Origin: Micrasema longulum
Taxonomy: Eukaryota; Arthropoda; Insecta; Trichoptera; Brachycentridae
NCBI GenBank assembly: GCA_022494885.1
Contig: JAGVSM010003671.1
Location: forward strand, 1-64,000
Direction of reading: 5' to 3'
DNA: 64,000 nucleotides
Both the position numbers and the translations under genes were made by a program. The notes under the pieces were generated by a model, which did no database searches, had not been told where the DNA came from, and saw only the letters and a program-made list of their open reading frames with translations. Position 1 is the stretch's first letter. Each line of letters starts with the position of its first letter. Below, piece by piece: positions 55,044 through 64,000 of this stretch.

Positions 55044-55969
55044 AAATAAATATAGGAAGGAAGCTCTTCAATAATATACCACAAAGTCTACGGGAAGAAA
55101 TAAATTACGATAAATTTAAGGTTTTTTTTTTAAAATGTCCTTAAATATTTAAGATTCATTCTATATTAAATAAAATGTATGAATATATATGCCTGTGTAT
55201 ATTTTTATTTTAGTTTTTTTAAAGAATTGTTTATTAATTTATTATTTTTTCAATGTGTTTATTTTTTGGGTGATACTGCGTGTGTCCACCACAGAGTTGT
55301 TTAATCCGAGATCCAATTTGCATTAGTTCTCTCATTAGATGAGCAAAGTAGGGTAAAAAAAATTACTACCCTAGCAACACTAACGAAATGTTCATTTTGT
55401 TTCTTCGACAATCTGACAGATGGATAAATAATTAAACTTTTAAGTAATGCATTTGCTACATACGCATTCATTTGCTAATTACACATGAAATGTGATTCCA
55501 TCCTGTTTCTTTAAGATCCTAGCAGTATTTCTACACTTTAAAAGGACACGACACGGTACAGTTGAATTCTAATCAGGAGTTGCGTAGAGATACTCTGTAT
55601 AAAAAAATAACAAAATGGGTTCAGGGGTGCGGAAAACGGTACAGCGAAACGTCAATTTTGACTATTCTAACAAAAGGTCTGAAATGCAGTTGTCTTTTTC
55701 ATGACAGTGATCGGAAAACAATGTTCTAATACCTATTTATCAAAATTATCTGTCCTCACAATTTATGTAAAACAAAATCCAAAAATAATAATGTACACGT
55801 ACATATCTAATTAGGACTAAATATAATAATTGATACCAAACTTTCGAGTGTGTTTAATCTATTTAGCAAAAACTCAAATCTAGCATTGCCGGGTTCAGCT
55901 CGTCACTTATAAACGTCAATAATTTAGAACTATACAATACAATTCAACAATTGGTATATTGAACTTAAC
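55044..55969. other. No gene recognised
   Basis: Unassigned. 'CTAGCATTGCCGGGTTCAGC' (55880-55899) shares AACCCGGCAATGC with 26435-26447 on the other strand. Confidence 0.4.
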
Positions 55970-56940
55970 AAACTAATGAAGCATATGTAAAAACTAAAAT
56001 ATGTTATATGCAACTACTATGGGGAACAGGATATCAAAATGACATAAACAGACTACAAAGACAGCAAAATAAAATATTAAAGTTAATATATGACCTTCCC
56101 TATCTAACGGCAACTAAAGAACTTTTTGAACAAACTAAACAATTAATACAAAATATAGAATCCCTTCCAAAGTTTAAAGCGGCTTTGAGGACTTGGATCA
56201 GCATGGAAAATACAGATATACACCTATTGTGAAAGAGTCGTACAACAGCATATTCTAAACTTTGATGTCTTAATTACATTGTTTATGTGATTTTCCTGTT
56301 ATTTCTGTATGATTTTTAATGGCATTGTCATATTTGTGTTTGTATACCAAAAAAATCACCAAAAACAATAAAAAAGGAATGGCCCACGCTCAGACGTTTA
56401 AGTCTTTGTGGGCATTTTTTCCAAATTTAAGGCTATGTTTATTTTTAGAATACGTATTTTTTTCTCTTTTTCTCTTCTAACGTTTAATAAATATAATGTA
56501 TAAAATATGTAATTTAATACATGCATAATATGTAACAGTATGGAAAAATAAACAAAAAAAAAAAAAAAAAAAACGTAACTGAACTTTTTAAACTATAATC
56601 TTTAAAATTTATTCATAAATTAGCCACTGATGTAATTGTAGACGAAGAATTAAAACTTGAAAAAAATTGTAGTAAACATGAACACAATACGAGAATATCA
56701 GAGAAATATCATATACAATCTTTTAAAACGAGAAAAGGACAATCGAGACTTATAAACCATGGACTGAAATTATACAATAAACTACCAGACAAAACTAAAC
56801 AAAAGTCTCAGACAACCTTTACAAAAGATGTTAAAAATGTTATTATTAACAGTAGAATGTGAATTTTTAAAGAGAAAACATTTTGTTAAATGTATGTAAC
56901 CCGTAAGGGTTTATCAATAAAATTAAAAAATAAAAAAAAA
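55970..56940 (+). pseudogene. LINE family A, 3' end, split by LINE-E
   Basis: First half 55973-56146: 'NEAYVKTKICYMQLLWGTG', 'LQRQQNKILKLIYDLPYL', 'KELFEQTKQL'. Second half 56571-56862 resumes at the next codons ('VTELFKL' region) and reaches 'LYNKLPDKTKQKSQTTF' and a stop near 56862. The 3' hairpin AACCC-GTAA-GGGTT is at 56898-56911, followed by the tail to 56940. Compared with 42460-43140, only the insertion and scattered changes differ. Confidence 0.87.
56147..56570 (+). mobile_element. LINE family E 3' end inserted into LINE-A
   Basis: Begins in 'ESLPKFKAALRTWISMENTD', a closing LINE block, with a stop at 56232. The 3' UTR carries a two-part hairpin (GCCCAC 56382-56387, AGAC 56392-56395, GTCT 56402-56405, GTGGGC 56408-56413) and ends in an A run of about 19 (56554-56573). 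Second copy at 35806-36170. Confidence 0.85.
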
Positions 56941-57560
56941 GATATTTAAATCGACAAACTAAAATCAAAATTAAAGATTTTATATCAAGAAAGGAAAAAA
57001 TTATGATGTACGAAGCCTATGTCAAAAGTAAATTGAGTTACATGATCGCCTTCTGGGGAACTGGTAACAAGACAGACATAACAAAAATACAAAGACAACA
57101 AAATAAAATTCTTAAACTAACATACAACCTACCCTCCCTGACCTCTACGACTGAACTGTACAAAAAAACACACCAGTTTGACATAAACTACTTGACTAAA
57201 ATTGAGACCTTAAAAATTGTGCACAAAATAACACTGGGAAACATACAAGACGACGACATAATATTAGTTCAAAATGCTGACATACACAAATATAACACCA
57301 GACAACAACAACACTATCATATTTAAAAAGCAAAGACAAACACAGGACAGTCAAAATACTACATAATGGACTTAAACACTACAACGACTTACCTTACTAT
57401 TTGAAAACTTTTACTGGAGACAAATTTAAAATCAATCTGAAAAAGCACATGATGACTGAACTAACTAGACTAGACGAGACATAAAATGACTAGATAATAT
57501 TAAATTTCCAATGTAACCCTAACGGGTTTTTTACAATTGTAAAAATAAAATAAAAAATAA
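56941..57560 (+). pseudogene. LINE family A2 (sister family), 3' end, head-to-tail with LINE-A
   Basis: 'MMYEAYVKSKLSYMIAFWGT', 'IQRQQNKILKLTYNLPSL' and 'IETLKIVHKITLGNIQDDD' give a diverged relative of LINE-A. The frame is open to about 57325, then shifted. It ends with hairpin AACCC-TAAC-GGGTT (57515-57528) and an A-rich tail. It begins at once after the tail of the previous LINE-A. Confidence 0.85.
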
Positions 57561-57950
57561 ATTTCAAAAATCTTCATTTGTGTATAAAATTTAATTTCCC
57601 ATATTAAAATATTAAAACTCCTAATATTTAAATGATTGTTTTATTTGATTGATGTTCAAGTACATATTGCCAACTAAAATACTTAAAATTTTAATGCACA
57701 TATTTACAGTTTCCTTTAGTAAATTAGATTTTACTTTAAAGACAATTGAAGATAACTTTGTTAAATTCCTATTGTAATCGGACCCCAGATATCTCTCAAC
57801 CTCTTCTTTGAGAAGATTGGTGCTCAGGAAGGACGAGGGTTTATCTTCTTCGGACTCTTTAATGATATTTTCACAAACGCCCATATCCGATACGCATTCC
57901 TGTGGATTTTTTAAGTGCTATATTGGATTTAGCAAATAAATATAGACGAT
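57561..57950. other. No gene recognised
   Basis: The 87-codon minus-strand frame 57621-57884 is open ('ESEEDKPSSFLSTNLLKEEV') and looks less compositional than most, but I do not recognise it. Confidence 0.35.
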
Positions 57951-58080
57951 GCTGATATATCGGTAAATAAATATTGCCGATTCTGATATATCGGCCAAAA
58001 AATACAGTAAATTCTGATATATCGGAAACACAAAATATAACCGATTTATCGGTATCGGTATCAGATATATTCCAAAACAA
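57951..58080. repeat. 31-bp tandem repeat of CTGATATATCGG, with an inverted end
   Basis: CTGATATATCGG starts at 57952, 57983 and 58014, exactly 31 bases apart. It is followed by 'ACCGATTTATCGGTATCGGT' and 'ATCAGATATAT' (58040-58072), which contains the motif in inverse order. Non-coding. Confidence 0.9.
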
Positions 58081-59569
58081 AATTATTTTTTTATGTTTCT
58101 TATTTATATATTTAGGAAAAAACAAAATGTTTTACAAAAAATGCACACAGAATATAAAGATAATAGAATTTGAATTGTAAAAAAATCAATATATATTTTC
58201 CACAGTGAATGAAGTAATTAATTGGATTCTAATATAATTATAACCCGTAACAAAATTAAATCAATGACTATAAAAAAAAATTCAATATTAAATAACAACA
58301 AATTAAATAAAAATTTAATAATGATCATATTTTTAGGAACATATTTTTTTCTGATTTGATTACAAAGAAATAATCACTGTTTTAAACTTGTGTAAACCAC
58401 CCCACCCTTTAAATAAAGTAAAGTCACAATCTCTCCCAAGAGGGGAGATTTGCAACCATTGTATCATTTAAATATGGGGTTTAAAATCATCAATCATATT
58501 AATAATAATATCACATAACATATTTGAGGGAGTCAAACACGTTTATGCGAGTTTATTATTTGTTAGCACGTCGTGCGCTGTGTTCACGTGCGTGCTCGCC
58601 CTGCACGCGTGCATATTGTGAATGTGCACTCATTCGACTGGTATTAAACGGATATAGCTATAAAAATGCGAACAAATTCAGGCTAATAAATGTTCTATTG
58701 ACTAGTTTGGTCCAGTTTTTAATACCTCCCTTCTCTTCATACCAGCAAACGATGCATAGGGCATTAAAGTTTTGAAAAATGCTGCGTCTTTCTTACAGAG
58801 GGTTCCAGGTCGAATTCTGGCAGAAATCAACATTATTAAAAGTTATTTATAAAAAGTTGTATCGAAATATTCTACACGTATATTTCAAATACATAGTAAA
58901 AGGCTTCAAATCACAATAAGGAAATATCACGTACTACGAATACCGATACAAATATATGAAATGGATTAAGAATAATTTATTGTATTTCCAAAATAATTTG
59001 GATATTGTAAAGAAATGTTTTCATGTATAACTTTAAAAGAAAAATTATAAAAATATGTATCATTAGAAAAACGCGACATGGCATTAATAGTTGTAACGTC
59101 AAGATTCGTGATGATGTTCTAAAAAAACTTGAATCGTTTGGAACAAATCTAAAAATTACATGAATCGTGACGTATTAGGGGCGTGGCGCGTGGCCAATGC
59201 AATGAATTCAAAATTACACAATTAAAAATACTTTTTAAATTACTAATAAGTAGCAAAAAAATTTTTTTTTAGTTGACAGTATTTCATGGATACTTTAAAA
59301 CTGTAAAAATAAACTATATTTCCATATTATTATTATTCATTAATTCAAATGTATTTTACACCAATTGCGTAGATCTTAGAGACGTTTTCAGTTCATATGC
59401 TTTCCACAGAATGTGCATTAGAATTGTGTGGTTTGAAGACTTTGATATTATAAAAATATGTATTTTTTAAAGAATTATTTACATACAACATTCGTTTACC
59501 TACATAGGACCCTATTATTATTAAAAAGTATTTATACGTGTCTACGAAGATAAAACAAAGCTTTAAATT
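58081..59569. other. No gene recognised; possible tRNA-like scrap near 58735-58830
   Basis: Unassigned. 'GATGCATAGGGCA' (58751-58763) resembles the S2 tail and 'CCAGGTCGAATTCTGGCAG' (58804-58822) a B box, but their orientations disagree. Confidence 0.3.
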
Positions 59570-59700
59570 TATTGCAACAGAGAGGGAAATCATTTTTAAG
59601 AATAGAATATGTACCGAAGTCTCAGCATTTACAGAATGTAAATCTTGATAACTTCCGAGGGAGCGAAATCCAAACGTGTCTACAAACATTTGGTGAAAAG
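59570..59700. repeat. Repeat H, copy 3 (short)
   Basis: 'TTGCAACAGAGAGGGAAATC' and 'GCATTTACAG' match the left part of repeat H. 'GTCTACAAACATTTGG' matches the inverted right part of copy 2, so this copy shares the fold-back arrangement with its middle deleted. Confidence 0.55.
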
Positions 59701-60414
59701 GAAAAAGTTACTAAGCGACATGTAGCAACATTACAAAAGAGCCAATTAAGTTTTTTAATTTATGAAACATCTCATACATCTCTATTATTTTGGCGTAATT
59801 CTTACATAATTTTTAAAAAAAATGTTTTATTTGGCTCCAACTTCTGTAGAGTAGAACTTCTGTTGCTAAATGTCAATGAGTAACTTTTTTTCTTTGCACC
59901 GTCGATATGTATATTGTTGATGAAACAAACCACACAAAAAATTGGCAATGGATAGTAAAAAACATGAAACAAAGTATTTTAAAAATTAAACGTTAGTAGG
60001 AACTGATATTCTGCATTTTTTAAAAGTCATGGAATTTAATTCAAATAAAGAATACTCTTTTTTCTTAAACCAGCCTCCCACAAATCCAGCCACTAGTTTT
60101 ATTACATTCTAGGGTAAAGTTAAATGATCGAACATTTTCAAACAAAGAACTCAGTTATGGCACAAAACACGAACCTTCGGATAATACTTACATGCTTAAT
60201 TTTTTTTTTTTCTTCAAAAGTTATATTTGTGTAAGATTCTTAAAAAATCATTAAATTGAGGTGTTTTTGAATTTTAGGTTATACATGAAAATATTCCAGT
60301 TTTGTAATAAGAAATAAGATATTCTTAGTATCGAGGGTTTAAATTTGTGTACGCTTCAATATTACGATTGATTTGAAAAATGTAACAGTGATATTTTTTT
60401 GCATAATCTGCTTG
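59701..60414. other. No gene recognised
   Basis: Unassigned AT-rich DNA. Confidence 0.4.
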
Positions 60415-60530
60415 TACTAAGAAACTAGTCCTAGATTGAAATCCCACTTTTACACTACTCGATTGCTGTTTTTCATACACAAATAATTTACACGTAGTAC
60501 ATAGTACTAGAACTTAGTCTGAAAATTCAT
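60415..60530 (+). repeat. SINE S3 relic, plus strand
   Basis: 'TCCTAGATTGAAATCCCACT' followed by 'TTTTACACTACTCGATTGCT' and 'CAAATAATTTACACGTAG' aligns with the S3 head end and body at 53470-53545. The A box is lost. Confidence 0.45.
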
Positions 60531-61589
60531 AAATGTTTTTTCCCATATATTTTTGTACTGCGTTATATGCAAAAAAAAATTGCGACTTCGCCTTTTTTTT
60601 AATAGCAGTCGGATTTTTACCTTTTCTCATCATTGTAATAATGTTCCTGCTGGCTTTGATCCATTTTTATTTCCAAATTCTGTATTTGTTTTAATAATTA
60701 ATAATAGTATGTAAAAATATCATCATACTATGAAATATTATTAACACTTGTGTTTCGGTTTTTTCAAAATAATTCTTAAGGCATCTTTATGTTCTTAAGT
60801 ATATAAAAAAAGGTATAAAATTAATCCAATAAGTACTTACAAGATGTAAGAGTCAAATCCTATTACAAATAATCATTTAGATGCATAAAATCATAACTTA
60901 ATGTTAACTGCATTCATTATCATTAAAATTATACAAAGTAGGTATCTTGTGCATTGGTTTTGTAATATTATGTACCTATTTGTTAAAACTCCAAATTCGT
61001 TCAAAAATAATTGCGTTAACGACAAGTTTTGGTTAATAAACACCACAATTTAATTCTGAATCTTTTTATTCTAAATCAATATATTTTTCACATGGCGCAT
61101 CACAATAGGACGGATAGCATTCTAAAAACACACGCTGACCTGTGTTGCAGCAGGTTGATAATTTTTTTAACAAGTCCAAGATTTAATATAAGAACGTGAC
61201 CCGTCCCCGCGCCCAGTCGGGCTGTTACGCCATTCTTGTTCCAGAGAAGACAGCTATTCCTGCTATTCTGTATACAAGATTAGTAGGAACAGAAAAAATG
61301 TCAATTATAAAAGACAAAGGTTTTGGGTTGTTTTAAAACGATTCCTCGTCCCGCGTCCCGAAAAGGACAAAGATTGAATGGATTACAAGCGAATCTCGCC
61401 CTTAAGCAACAGCGAATAAAGCACATTTTCCAACGCGCATTTGTTTGAGTTGAGATCGTTTTCCCGCGTATTTCCGATGATAGATGCGCGCGAGTACGAT
61501 TTTTTCGATGCCCAAAGACAAAAACCATTGTGTCTCCGAGTTAATTGTGTTTTTGTATGTTTTGTCCGTTCCTTTTTAGGCGAACATTT
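60531..61589. other. No gene recognised
   Basis: Unassigned. A GC-richer piece at 61198-61240 has no assignable frame. Confidence 0.4.
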
Positions 61590-61675
61590 AAAAAAGGGTA
61601 CCTACCGGATTCAAACCGTGTATGGCCGGAGATTGATGCCCGCTGCCTGACTACAATGCCACAAACAAGGGAAAG
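61590..61675 (-). repeat. tRNA-like SINE head relic, minus strand
   Basis: Minus strand: 'GGTTTGAATCCGGTAGGTAC' (B box) preceded by 'CAGGCAGCGGGCATCAATCT' and 'GTTTGTGGCATTGTAGTCAG' (A-box like). The body is not identified. Family unassigned. Confidence 0.4.
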
Positions 61676-62174
61676 GGAAAAGAAGACGGCGGGGGAGGAA
61701 TGATAAAGGTGGTTGGAATATGTCACTTCAAATTGGTTCATATTCATCTGTCTTCTCTCGAATACCCTTCTTGTTTTTTGTTTGCATTGGAAATATTTGA
61801 TTCGTCCGAGTGACCCCACCCCACAAGCCTCTGACGTTTAAAAATGATCTGCTGTATTTCTTTATCTCGCTAATTGATACAGCCGTGTTTTAGTGGGTCG
61901 AAATGAAAATGTTTCTCTTGAGCAGTGACATTTGTCGAGAGTTTATTTTGTAATCTCTTCACCCTAAGTGAACATAATTTGGTAAGATAAGATTAGTTCG
62001 ACTATACTTACACTAAAGATAATATGTAAGAAGCCGTTCAGCTTGCTCAATAAAATAAAATATCATTTCCTTGCAGTCAGGAACCATAATTTAATTTCAA
62101 TCAGTCGGTAGGTAAATAATATAGAAATAAATTTTATTTGACAAATAAATTATACAATTGATAATTACTCATGG
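61676..62174. other. No gene recognised
   Basis: Unassigned. Confidence 0.4.
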
Positions 62175-62420
62175 TACTTGAACCAGCATTTCCCATCATT
62201 TTTGCACCCAGGCACAGTATTTGTAAACCTAATTCAGTTTAGTTCGATCACATCTAAGGTGATCAGTTATACGCTTCAGGTACAGTCCAGGAATAATAAA
62301 ATATTAAAATTTTAAAAATCTAATTTAAAAATTTTAAATTTCTTGTCCACCCTGCCAGGAATCGAACCCAGAAACTCAAGAATGACCGGCGAACGACTAC
62401 ACAACGAGGCGGGCTTATTT
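62175..62420 (-). repeat. SINE S2 copy, minus strand, decayed
   Basis: 'AAGGTGATCAGTTATACGCT' and 'TCAGGTACAGTCCAGGAATA' (body) and 'GCCAGGAATCGAACCCAGAA' with 'CAACGAGGCGGGC' (head) follow the S2 order. The tail repeat is eroded. Confidence 0.7.
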
Positions 62421-62631
62421 TCACTCGATTTCTTTAGCCATTACTTTTATTCGAGAGTAGCCATCGAGTCGAAAACACTCGTTCAGGATCCAGGATTCTG
62501 GTTCTGTTTCGCTCACATAAATCATTTTTCTTTCGAAATTTTTTTTAATTAGTCATAATAACTAATGAATTAATATTTGCAATACATCATGATTCGATCA
62601 CAGGCCTTACCTACCTTAGGTACCTAATATA

Positions 62632-62822
62632 AGGCGGCCTCCGTGGTGTAGTGGTCAAGACGCTTGACTCACGCACGGAAGGTTCCGGGTTCGATTCCCG
62701 GTGAGAACACAAAAAAAAAAAAAGATTTTTCTCAAGCCTGGGTTTTCTGTGATGTAATTCACCACTGTAATTGGTCCTCCTGGCCTGTTGTGGTGCAAAA
62801 ATAAAATGTAAAATGTAAAATA
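62632..62822 (+). repeat. SINE S4 (tRNA-Val-like head)
   Basis: Head 62636-62708: 'CCTCCGTGGTGTAGTGGTCA' (A box), an anticodon-loop CTCACGC giving CAC (Val), and 'CCGGGTTCGATTCCCGGTGA' (B box), closely following an insect-type tRNA-Val. It has an A13 linker, a body with 'CAAGCCTGGGTTTTCTGTGA' and 'ATTGGTCCTCCTGGCCTGTT', and an AAATGTAAAATGTAAAATAA tail. It is the only copy here and its B-box arm is intact, so it is fairly recent. Confidence 0.85.
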
Positions 62823-63177
62823 ACATTAGACAAACATCGATACAAAAAAATTGCTCTGAAATTCAATTGTTTTTTGTGAGACTGGGGTAGATACGTACCC
62901 TTTTTCAGTTCAGTTGGGATAAGTGCCATATTAATAGTTTCGTTTATTATAATCCAATTTGACAAAACGATTACCAATTACTGGGTATCTTTCGAACTAA
63001 TATATTGTCTACGGGTTTTTTATTACAATATGATTTCTGGAACACGGATGACTATTGGGGGTGGCTGATTTAAGGAGTACACATTCTATGTGGTTTGTTT
63101 ATCGTCCTGATTAGCTAGGAATTTATATTTATTTGTTTATAGATATGTATAAACCACTTCATGTTTTGATTAAACGT
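62823..63177. other. No gene recognised
   Basis: Unassigned. Confidence 0.4.
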
Positions 63178-63225
63178 CGACCGGTTTCAAGATTACTACA
63201 TAATCATCAAAACTTATAGCATTAC
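63178..63225 (-). repeat. Penelope-associated module, copy 4, minus strand
   Basis: Read on the minus strand: 'TTGATGA', a 5-bp stem GATTA-TGTAG-TAATC (63191-63205), then 'CTTGAAACCGGTCGACG'. The same layout as at 4931-4975 with different stem bases that still pair. Confidence 0.5.
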
Positions 63226-64000
63226 TTGTTTAGGAAAAATATTAACAAATAAGAGTAAAATGTCACGACAAAGTAAAAATATTTTTACTATTGAACCTAG
63301 TAGTTTACTGAAATTAATCCAATTTAAATACAATAAAATATTCTCATTTCTTTGGAATAGATATACCGGCTTTTCATTGATGTCTTTAAAATTAACACAC
63401 TGTGGGATGAAGATGGATTGGCATGGGTTAGCTCGAAGTCTTATATGTTGATCGTGTTTATGAATATATTGTATGCCACTATTTTATTGCCTCTGTTTGT
63501 CTTTTCTACATAGTTTTATGTTAATTTTGTTTAGTTTCTTGTACATAATCCCTCGTATATCAAGAAACATTTAACAAGAATTTTAATAGTCTCGATACAT
63601 TTAACACTCCATATAATAGGTACAGAAGAAAACTAATAGGATTGATTCAGAAGAATAGAGAATAGACGTTTCGTCTCTTTTCTTGCTCTTAATCATTAAA
63701 TCAAATGCAATTTTCCACTCTTAATTTCCTTTAATCATCCTTCACTATTCCTTATCAATTTCCTTCTTTTTCTTCCCACTATCTCCTTGTTTTGTCCATA
63801 TTTCTTTTATTTTAATATATAGTATATTTATTCTTTATATAGTTTTAACCGTCGCGTCGTCGCTTTATTGTTGTATAGTTAAATGAATACATATTATTGG
63901 ATAGCAGGTCCTACTATGTATACATTTTTTATTTATATTCATTTAACCTACATATGTTTGTATTCAAAATAAATAAAATAAAATAAAATAAGTTCCTTTA
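63226..64000. other. No gene recognised; A-rich tail at the edge
   Basis: Unassigned. 'AATAAATAAAATAAAATAAA' (63967-63988) could be a plus-strand LINE tail, but no coding part is recognisable upstream. Confidence 0.4.

Noticed and set aside
62636..62708. Functional tRNA-Val gene
   Set aside because: The A and B boxes are good, but acceptor ends GGCCTCC / GAGAACA pair poorly and it runs straight into an A-linker and SINE body.

Overview
This is AT-rich animal DNA, most probably from an insect, with no intact host gene that I can support. The evidence is the repeat content: Jockey/CR1-, L2- and RTE-type LINEs, tRNA-headed SINEs with a few-hundred-base body, Tc1 and mariner relics, a piggyBac-like element with TTAA ends, a Helitron helicase relic, a Penelope-like reverse transcriptase and a Ty3-type pol scrap. 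Every open frame I could recognise belongs to a broken mobile element. Nothing looks bacterial: no operons, no ribosome binding sites, no CRISPR. Three GC-rich patches (15.5, 35.2 and 41.8 kb) are the only places where a host promoter or first exon is plausible, and all three are weak. The order of insect cannot be fixed by eye.

Layout. 1-15 kb: a full-length but decayed LINE (family A, minus strand, 1.38-4.09 kb), a Penelope-like fragment, a LINE-B 3' end (7.45-8.15 kb), an RTE-type LINE C-terminus (8.87-9.84 kb), a piggyBac-like element (10.61-12.87 kb) and a LINE-C 3' end (14.05-15.09 kb). 15-30 kb: SINEs, old tandem duplications, two small inverted-repeat elements and a Helitron relic split by one of them. 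30-46 kb: SINEs, a LINE-D split by a LINE-E, Tc1 and mariner relics, and another LINE-A end. 46.3-48.7 kb: the best-defined structure in the window, a non-coding terminal-inverted-repeat element inserted into another copy of itself, each with its own 8-bp target duplication. 48.9-57.6 kb: a dense nest with Ty3-type pol cut by a LINE-B carrying an inverted copy of its own tail, a SINE split by a fold-back insertion, an L2-like LINE split by another LINE, and a LINE-A split by a LINE-E. 57.6-64 kb: sparse, with a 31-bp repeat array, SINE relics and a tRNA-Val-like SINE.

The elements form partner sets. Four LINE families carry a short hairpin near the 3' end, and in three of them both arms are visible in more than one copy or are perfect. 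The commonest SINE (S2, nine copies) ends in a hairpin and CAT/ATG repeat resembling the end of an RTE-type LINE in the window. S1, S3 and S4 are separate tRNA-derived families. Nested insertions give relative ages: LINE-A and LINE-D predate LINE-E, L2 predates the YGIIGWGG-type LINE, SINE S2 predates repeats H and R, and the Helitron probably predates MITE M.
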